A DNA stretch of 38,993 nt, taken from Verrucomicrobiales bacterium. GTDB lineage: Bacteria > Verrucomicrobiota > Verrucomicrobiia > Limisphaerales > F1-12-MAGs170. Location: contig SXMN01000318.1 in NCBI GenBank assembly GCA_005777315.1, positions 1 to 38,993 on the forward strand. Reading direction: 5' to 3'. The notes beneath the pieces were generated by a model. That model saw only the letters and a program-made list of their open reading frames with translations. It was not told the DNA's origin and ran no database searches. Position 1 is the first letter of the stretch, and every line of letters starts with the position of its first letter. Below are positions 33,814 to 38,993 of the stretch, piece by piece. Both the position numbers and the translations under genes were made by a program.

Positions 33814-35418
33814 GTGCCTCAAACCAAACGCATCGGAGCAGCCACCGCAAAGGATAGCCGTCGAGATCCCTCGTCGAAACGCGGCGCAAGCATGATGAAA
33901 CGCCGTCCTTCCAAAGCGAAAACAGGAGTCCCTGCGCAGCGGCCAACGCACGTTCCGGATCGGCTCGCGCATATCCGTCACGAATTGCGGACCCCGGTGG
34001 TGCATGTGCTGGGCTATAGTGAATTGTTGCAGGAAATCACCGAGGAACGGGGGCAGCCCCAGTTTCTGCCTGATTTGAAAAGGATTCAGATCGCCGGACA
34101 AAACCTGGTGCTTCTGATCAACGAGTTCCTGGCACCCGCACGGATCGAGGCTGGAGAGATTGATCTCCGATACGTGCATTCGGAGTTGCGCACGCTGCTC
34201 AATCACATCACGGGCTACTGCGAAATCATTCAGGAACTGGCCGCGGAAACCGGACAGGAAGATCTGCTCCCCGACCTGCAAAAGATTCATCTGGCTTCAA
34301 ATAATTTTTTGAAACTGGTCGAAACACTGCTCGTGCCGGCGAATTTCACCGCGCTGGGCAAGCCAAAACCGGCGGCGAATTTTGCGCCGCAATTGGTTGA
34401 GCCGGCAAAGCCATCAAAGCGCAGTGACGTTTCGCGCGCTGGCGGCTCCATCCTCGTGGTGGATGACGATGCGGGCAATCGGGATGTGCTGCTTCGCCGC
34501 TTGAGCCGCCAGGGTTACCAGGTGACCACGGTGGAAAGCGGCTTGCGGGCGCTGGACCTGCTGGACAAGGGAAAGTTTGATCTCGTGCTGCTTGACCTGA
34601 TCATGCCGGAAATGGACGGCATGGAAGTGTTGCGCCAGGTGAAAGCCACGCCTCACTTGCAGAACATTCCGGTCCTGATGCTCTCGGCCCTGGATGAACT
34701 GGACGCGGTGGTGCGGTGCATCAAGCTGGGCGCGGAGGATCATTTGCCCAAGCCATTCCCCGCCGCAATCCTTCAGGCGCGCGTCGAGTCCTGCCTGGCA
34801 AACAAGCGGATGTCCGACCAGTTGCGGAAATACACCGGCTGGTTGTTTGGCAAGTCGCTGTTCTCCCGTGCGGTGGCGGCACCGGGTTCTCTCGCTCTCC
34901 GGCGGCAGGAACGCACCGTCTTGTTCGCCGATATCCGCGGCTTTACCCACTGGAGCGAGTCCCGCACTCCGGAAGCTGCCGTCGCCATGCTCAACCGCTA
35001 TTTCGAGGACGCCGAGCGAATCTGGGGCAGCTCGTCGGTGATCAAGACGGAATACACGGGTGATGAGATCATGGGCGTTTTTCCTGCGGCGAGGGACGCC
35101 GTACGGATCGCGCACGAGTTACGGGTGGAACTCGGCCAGTTGTTAAAAGGTTTCGGCCTTGGTATCGGGATTGGACTCCACACCGGCCCCGTGACGGAAG
35201 GACTCATGGGCGGCACGGACGTCAAGGCTTACCGGTTTGTGGGAGACACCGTCAACACCGCCAGCCGCATCTGCAAGGAGGCGCAGGCCGGGCAGGTTTT
35301 GCTCTCGGAAACCACTTCCGCTGAGTTGGGCTCCAGTGTGAAGTCGGGACAGGTTTTCGAGTTGTTTGCCAAGGGAAAGACCGAGCCTCTGAAAGTCCGG
35401 CCCTTGATCGCAATTTAA
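33814..35418 (+). CDS. Two HisKA-like segments, response-regulator receiver and class III nucleotide cyclase
   Basis: A 534-residue signalling protein. Two HisKA-like helical hairpins come first: RHELRTPVVHVLGYSELLQE (possible phospho-His 56) and HSELRTLLNHITGYCEIIQE, where Ser123 replaces the His. No ATP-binding kinase domain follows. A receiver domain (about 212-330) has the acidic VVDDDAG, phospho-acceptor Asp261 in LLDLIMPEMDG and Lys313 in PKPF. A class III cyclase domain (about 364-534) has metal Asp373 (FADIRGF) and Asp417 (TGDE) plus Asn481 and Arg485 in GDTVNTASR. Positions that choose the purine hold Glu413 and Arg474 in place of the Lys and Asp of adenylate cyclases. GTG at 33814 is used; ATG at 33892 is an alternative. 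Probably a two-component input controlling cNMP synthesis. Confidence 0.87.
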   Translation: MPQTKRIGAATAKDSRRDPSSKRGASMMKRRPSKAKTGVPAQRPTHVPDRLAHIRHELRTPVVHVLGYSELLQEITEERGQPQFLPDLKRIQIAGQNLVLLINEFLAPARIEAGEIDLRYVHSELRTLLNHITGYCEIIQELAAETGQEDLLPDLQKIHLASNNFLKLVETLLVPANFTALGKPKPAANFAPQLVEPAKPSKRSDVSRAGGSILVVDDDAGNRDVLLRRLSRQGYQVTTVESGLRALDLLDKGKFDLVLLDLIMPEMDGMEVLRQVKATPHLQNIPVLMLSALDELDAVVRCIKLGAEDHLPKPFPAAILQARVESCLANKRMSDQLRKYTGWLFGKSLFSRAVAAPGSLALRRQERTVLFADIRGFTHWSESRTPEAAVAMLNRYFEDAERIWGSSSVIKTEYTGDEIMGVFPAARDAVRIAHELRVELGQLLKGFGLGIGIGLHTGPVTEGLMGGTDVKAYRFVGDTVNTASRICKEAQAGQVLLSETTSAELGSSVKSGQVFELFAKGKTEPLKVRPLIAI

Positions 35419-35482
35419 GAACAGGGATCGCAGGCCGCTTCCAACGCGTGACTCGCAGACAATGCGCGGATGAAGGTAGCCA

Positions 35483-36109
35483 CTAATCCAGCTCAGGAGC
35501 GGCCGCGCGTTCGTGCCGCAGTTTCTCAGCGGTGATGATGGCCTGCATTCGATCCGCGTCCTCCTTGATTGAACGACTGACGATCAGATAATTGAAGTGT
35601 TTCCACTGCGCAATTTCCTGCCTTGCCACGTTCAGGCGGCGCTTGATGACATCCGAAGAATCCTTGTTCCGTTTCTTCAACCTTGCTTCCAGCACTGCAA
35701 GTGAAGGAGGCGCCAGGAAAACGGTCACCAGGGCGCGCTTCAATTCAGGTTCTTCCGCGGCCCGTTCCGTGATGGCAGCGGCGCCTTGCACATCCACGCT
35801 CAGGAGCACGTCGTGGTTCTGGCGCAATTTACCAAGAACTTCCGCCTTGAGAGTGCCGTAACTGTTTCCATATACCGTGGCGTGTTCAAGAAAGTGCCCG
35901 GCCTGCACGCGCCGGAGGAAACTTGTTGAGTCCAGAAAGTAGTAGTCCACCCCTTCCTTCTCCCCATCACGCGGCTGGCGTGTCGTGCAGGTGACGGCCC
36001 TGACGGTGGATTTGTTCTTCGCCAGAACTTGCTCGCACAACGTTGTCTTGCCGCCCCCGGAAGGCGCCGAAATGAGGATCAGCAGCGAATTGGAAACTTT
36101 GTCTCCCAT
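35483..36109 (-). CDS. gmk: Guanylate kinase
   Basis: A 208-residue cytosolic kinase that turns GMP into GDP. The P-loop is ISAPSGGGKTTL (about 13-24). The GMP-binding part has TTRQPRDGEKEGVDYYFL and GHFLEHATVYGNSYGT, and the lid region has KRNKDSSDVIKRRL. VLLSVDVQGAAAI is the expected Walker B-like strand. Its start is ten bases after the yicC stop, so it is co-transcribed with yicC, an arrangement common in bacteria. It is convergent with the cyclase gene. The usual following gene rpoZ is not present. Confidence 0.97.
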   Translation of the reverse strand: MGDKVSNSLLILISAPSGGGKTTLCEQVLAKNKSTVRAVTCTTRQPRDGEKEGVDYYFLDSTSFLRRVQAGHFLEHATVYGNSYGTLKAEVLGKLRQNHDVLLSVDVQGAAAITERAAEEPELKRALVTVFLAPPSLAVLEARLKKRNKDSSDVIKRRLNVARQEIAQWKHFNYLIVSRSIKEDADRMQAIITAEKLRHERAAAPELD

Positions 36110-36119
36110 GTGGAATCAG

Positions 36120-36998
36120 CTACTCAACGTTCTGCACTTGTTCCCTGAATTTTTCCAGTTCAGCCTTCATGTTCACGACCTCACGAGAGATGGCTCCGTC
36201 TGTGCATTTTGATCCGATCGTGTTCACTTCGCGGTTCAGCTCCTGCGCCAGAAAATCCAGGGTCCGGCCCACAGGCTCCTTCGATTTCACAAGCGAGTCG
36301 AATTGCTTGAAGTGGCTCTGAAGCCGCGTGAGTTCCTCAGAAATATCCGAACGATCCGCAAAATAGACAATCTCCTTCAGGAGCCGTTCATCGTCCGGTG
36401 CAGGTGTCTCCAGGCCTGCCTTCCTCACACGCTCGCGCAATTGCTCCCGGTAGCGTTCGACCATCTCCGGTGCGCCCTTTGCCACGCGGTCCACACTCTC
36501 TCGAAGCGTCCCCACCCGGCTTTTCAAGTCTGATGCCAGATGTGCCCCCTCGCGTTCCCGCATTTTCACCAGGGAATCCATCGCGGCTCGAAGGGCTTTC
36601 TCGACCGCAGGCCAGAATTCTTCGGCATGAGATCCATCGTCGCCAGACTCGATCACGCCTGGTATCCGCAGCAATGTGTCCAGCGTCACCTCCCCCGCGA
36701 GCTTGAGATCTCGCGCCAGCCTGCCCAGTTCCTTCGCGTAATTTCGGGCCAAAGGAAGGTTCACCCGGGCGGCAGATGAGCCGTTTTCCCCGGCGTGCCA
36801 GGAGACTCGCACGTTCAAGCGCCCACGGGACACACGCTTGTTCACCTCGTCGCGGATCCTGGGCTCCAAGTTTTCCAGGCCGCGAGCCAGGTTGATGGCC
36901 AGCTCACTTTGCTTGCGGTTGACGGACGCGGCCTCGATGGTGATTTTGAAGCCGCTCTGCGACGCCTCGCCACGGCCGTAACCGGTCATTGACTTCAT
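36120..36998 (-). CDS. yicC: YicC/YloC-family endoribonuclease
   Basis: A 292-residue protein of the YicC family, members of which cut RNA. The N-terminal domain starts MKSMTGYGRGEA and has EAASVNRKQSELAINLAR and RVSRGRLNVRVSW. The C-terminal DUF1732 part has EIVYFADRSDISEELTRLQSH, then PVGRTLDFLAQELNREVNTIGSKC near the end. Both ends match the family closely. It is first of the yicC-gmk unit. The family normally has ...RSVNHR... where this one has ASVNRK; I have no evidence that this matters. Confidence 0.96.
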   Translation of the reverse strand: MKSMTGYGRGEASQSGFKITIEAASVNRKQSELAINLARGLENLEPRIRDEVNKRVSRGRLNVRVSWHAGENGSSAARVNLPLARNYAKELGRLARDLKLAGEVTLDTLLRIPGVIESGDDGSHAEEFWPAVEKALRAAMDSLVKMREREGAHLASDLKSRVGTLRESVDRVAKGAPEMVERYREQLRERVRKAGLETPAPDDERLLKEIVYFADRSDISEELTRLQSHFKQFDSLVKSKEPVGRTLDFLAQELNREVNTIGSKCTDGAISREVVNMKAELEKFREQVQNVE

Positions 36999-37078
36999 GT
37001 GGGGCGGACTATGCGGAATGCTCCAAAGCCATGCCAGCCATTTTCTGGGAAGTCACGATTCTGAAAAGCACCAGGAAC

Positions 37079-38194
37079 TCACCGCTCCTTCAACCGCCAA
37101 TATGCCGTCTCCCGTCCACCCACAGGCGCTTCAATCGTCTGAACATTCTGGAGCAACACAACTCCCGAAACGAACGTCCACTTGACCGGCGCTACCAGCG
37201 ACGATGTCTCTTCCAGATCAAAAGCGCGTCCAGCCTGGCCGCTGACTTCAATTAGGACACGATCTCCGGAAGGGACGATTTTCAACGTGACAGGCTTTGG
37301 CGTTGGGTCGTCTGAAAAGTCGGGAATGCCATCTTGGTCGGCATCGTTCGTGTCATCGATCGAAAGTTGCCAATTGTAAAAGTCATCATCCACTGTTCGC
37401 AGATCTCCGTCCTGGAATTCGACAATCGTGAAGTAATTCGTCCGGAGTGTGCTGTCGCGCGAAACAAGCGTGTCAAACAGAGAGAGTTTCTTCTGCTCCG
37501 AATTGGTCCAGCTGCCTGCCACCATTTTGAGATCCTCGAAACGATTCGTCACCGATCTCAAAAACGTGACCTGACCCGAAAGTACATCCTTCACACTGCC
37601 CGATCTCTCCAGATGGATCGAACCCTCGATCTGACCTGTGTCAGTGGTGTAGGTGAGTGGGCCCTGGTAATTGAGCAGTTCGAATGTCGCCAGAAGTGTC
37701 GGCAATTCACCAAACGTGTCTGACTCCAATGTCAGTTTGCATGTTCCCCGCGCAGAGCCCGCTTCACGACTCCACGAAGCCAAGACGTTCCCCCGGTCCA
37801 AGGCAGTCCTGAACAGCCCTCGAGTGACCGTCAGGGCGATTAGTTTGTCCACTTCGAAGAAATCGGAATACCCGTCCAGGTCAGTGTCCGCGTCTCCCGC
37901 GACATCCACCACGAGATCCCCAGTCAATGGCTCGGGGAAGACCGCACTCGTCAGTCGGAATGAAGTGCCGTGGCTGGGAATGCGGTCGTCGAACGTTGGT
38001 GCCAGCTCGCCGTTCAACTGACCGGCGGATGGCACCGTGCCGATCTCCAAAAGATAATCCTGACCCAGCGAATCAGTCGTTGCAGGGGAAAACCGGAGCG
38101 AAAGACATGTCAATCGTGCCTGGGCGATCTTTTGAGCGGAGAAGCCAGTCGTTGCGAAGAGCAGAACGGTGAGAATGTAGAAGCATCGTGACAT
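37079..38194 (-). CDS. Exported protein with two calcium-binding-like Asp-rich loops, function unknown
   Basis: Start at 38194 gives a 371-residue product with a signal peptide (MSRCFYILTVLLFATTGFSA). The rest is beta-rich and I do not recognise a full domain. Two Asp-rich loops, DADTDLDGYSDFFEVD (about residue 105) and NDADQDGIPDFSDD (about 290), resemble the calcium-binding loops of thrombospondin type 3 repeats. The C-terminal part (VTLKIVPSGDRVLIEVSGQAG...YWRLKER) resembles the short C-terminal beta domains of other exported verrucomicrobial proteins. A single-gene unit upstream of yicC on the same strand, separated by 80 bp. Confidence 0.75.
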   Translation of the reverse strand: MSRCFYILTVLLFATTGFSAQKIAQARLTCLSLRFSPATTDSLGQDYLLEIGTVPSAGQLNGELAPTFDDRIPSHGTSFRLTSAVFPEPLTGDLVVDVAGDADTDLDGYSDFFEVDKLIALTVTRGLFRTALDRGNVLASWSREAGSARGTCKLTLESDTFGELPTLLATFELLNYQGPLTYTTDTGQIEGSIHLERSGSVKDVLSGQVTFLRSVTNRFEDLKMVAGSWTNSEQKKLSLFDTLVSRDSTLRTNYFTIVEFQDGDLRTVDDDFYNWQLSIDDTNDADQDGIPDFSDDPTPKPVTLKIVPSGDRVLIEVSGQAGRAFDLEETSSLVAPVKWTFVSGVVLLQNVQTIEAPVGGRETAYWRLKER

Positions 38195-38374
38195 AGGGAA
38201 GGGGAAGCGCACTTTGGCCTGTCTGAGTTTGTTCTACGAGGTTGCTGGAAGTAAGCGCGGCGTTCCCGGCTGCATCTCTACATCTCGATCAGGATTCATC
38301 CGAACCAAACGACCTCACAACTCCAACGAGTCCTCCCTGATGGATCTTAAGCTGCGCGACTCGGGCCGGCATCT

Positions 38375-38737
38375 TCACTTCGCGGGTGCTGTGCTTACCT
38401 GCTCGATTCCCGTCTCGGCCTTCCCTTCGGCTCCAGCCACCTCGGCGATCGCCTGCTTCGCGGCGCTTTCCGCATCGAGACATTCCAGGACACTCGGGTC
38501 CTCCACCTCCACAAATCTGGCAAACTCGCTAGGCACTTCGGATGAGAGCGCTCCATGGCCCATCATTTCAGAGCCCGACGCGGTGTACTCAAATCCCGGC
38601 AGCGCTTCGCGCTCCATGTGGATCTCCTGAGGCAGATCCCACTCAATCGAATCACAGCCAGCACAGACGTTCGGGTTGGCTTGCGAGATTTCCTCTCTCA
38701 TCACTGCGCCGCAACATTTGCATATCATCGATCTCAT
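38375..38737 (-). CDS. Small zinc-ribbon-like hypothetical protein
   Basis: A 120-residue acidic protein. The start has two CxxC pairs, MICKCCGAVM and NVCAGCDSIEW, which would bind one zinc as a ribbon; both are within the first 35 residues. The remainder is rich in Glu, Ala and Ser and has no known domain. ATG at 38737 has GGGGA about ten bases upstream; a GTG one codon earlier is an alternative. I do not recognise a family and the gene might be recent or accessory, since it lies between the exported protein gene and a transposase end. Confidence 0.55.
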   Translation of the reverse strand: MRSMICKCCGAVMREEISQANPNVCAGCDSIEWDLPQEIHMEREALPGFEYTASGSEMMGHGALSSEVPSEFARFVEVEDPSVLECLDAESAAKQAIAEVAGAEGKAETGIEQVSTAPAK

Positions 38738-38891
38738 CACTCGTCCCCAAAATCATACTCTGACGAGCCTGCGGCTGGCGCCCAACTGCTGCGTCCCGTC
38801 GAAGCCCAACATTTCTTTGAAGGAATTTGAACACTTGTAATAAGGCACCACACCTTAGGGCGGGCGAAATAATAACTTGAGCAAATGTTAG

Positions 38892-38993
38892 TTAACGGGG
38901 TTCGATGACATAGTTCCATTCCCCGTGGAACTTCGCTGGCGTGATATGGACGCGAGCCAGTTCATCGTCCGAGACGCTCACTCCAGTTTCATA
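38892..38993 (-). mobile_element. ISAzo13-like transposase, C-terminal end (partial, runs off the window)
   Basis: The last 33 codons of a minus-strand gene can be read, ending in TAA at 38892-38894; it is too short to show as a full open frame. The reading is YETGVSVSDDELARVHI, then FHGEWNYVIEPR. This is the familiar end of ISAzo13-family transposases (Y-x-T-G-x-x-V-S-D near the end and FHGEWNY-x-I-x-P as the tail). The rest of the element lies beyond the right edge. An IS end would be expected somewhere in 38760-38891, but I could not fix an inverted repeat without the other end. Confidence 0.75.

Overview
The window looks like a chromosomal segment of a Verrucomicrobiota bacterium, probably of the Pedosphaera/Limisphaerales type. 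This is inferred from gene content, not from a database match. The signs are several secreted PQQ-like beta-propeller proteins opening with a W-P-x-[WY]-x-G motif, a verrucomicrobial-style prepilin-like protein with a long leader, the large form of IspG, and a fairly high-GC, Gram-negative gene set (TolC/MFP/RND, RseP). I saw no tRNA, rRNA, CRISPR array or prophage.

Region 1 (1-1160) is non-coding repeat DNA. It holds an 11-bp family (GATTCATGANN), a 12-bp family (ACCAGCCGGGAC) and a short GA microsatellite. The repeats run into the middle of an RND pump gene and cut it off at about codon 600. Region 2 (1125-6266) is an efflux operon on the minus strand (DUF2892 membrane protein, TolC, adaptor, truncated RND pump). 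It is divergent from an ArsR regulator, with a dyad operator between them. Region 3 (6301-11498) has a lone FeoA-domain protein, a membrane protein with four PAS domains and no output domain, and DNA polymerase I with a ruined proofreading site.

Region 4 (11789-14077) is a two-gene unit of an adenylate-forming ligase-like enzyme and an aldo/keto reductase. Region 5 (14160-21620) has two exported beta-propeller proteins in tandem, a divergent MarR regulator, a third beta-propeller protein and a prepilin-like protein. Region 6 (21883-24969) is a looser accessory stretch: GIY-YIG-like protein, SDR oxidoreductase with no ATG start, small retropepsin-like protease, and an exported FG-GAP/VCBS protein.

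Region 7 (25103-33646) has a short GspE/PilB-type ATPase, RecD2 helicase, the rseP-ispG pair and a fourth beta-propeller protein. Region 8 (33814-38737) has a HisKA-like/REC/class III cyclase fusion, the yicC-gmk pair, a secreted protein with calcium-binding-like loops and a small zinc-ribbon protein. The window ends inside the 3' end of an ISAzo13-like transposase gene.

Housekeeping genes (polA, recD2, ispG, rseP, gmk, yicC) are intact apart from the lost PolA exonuclease site. The most unusual parts are the repeat block that breaks the efflux pump gene, the interleaved dyads in the arsR intergenic region, the cyclase fusion with swapped purine-contact residues, and the GIY-YIG/SDR junction.
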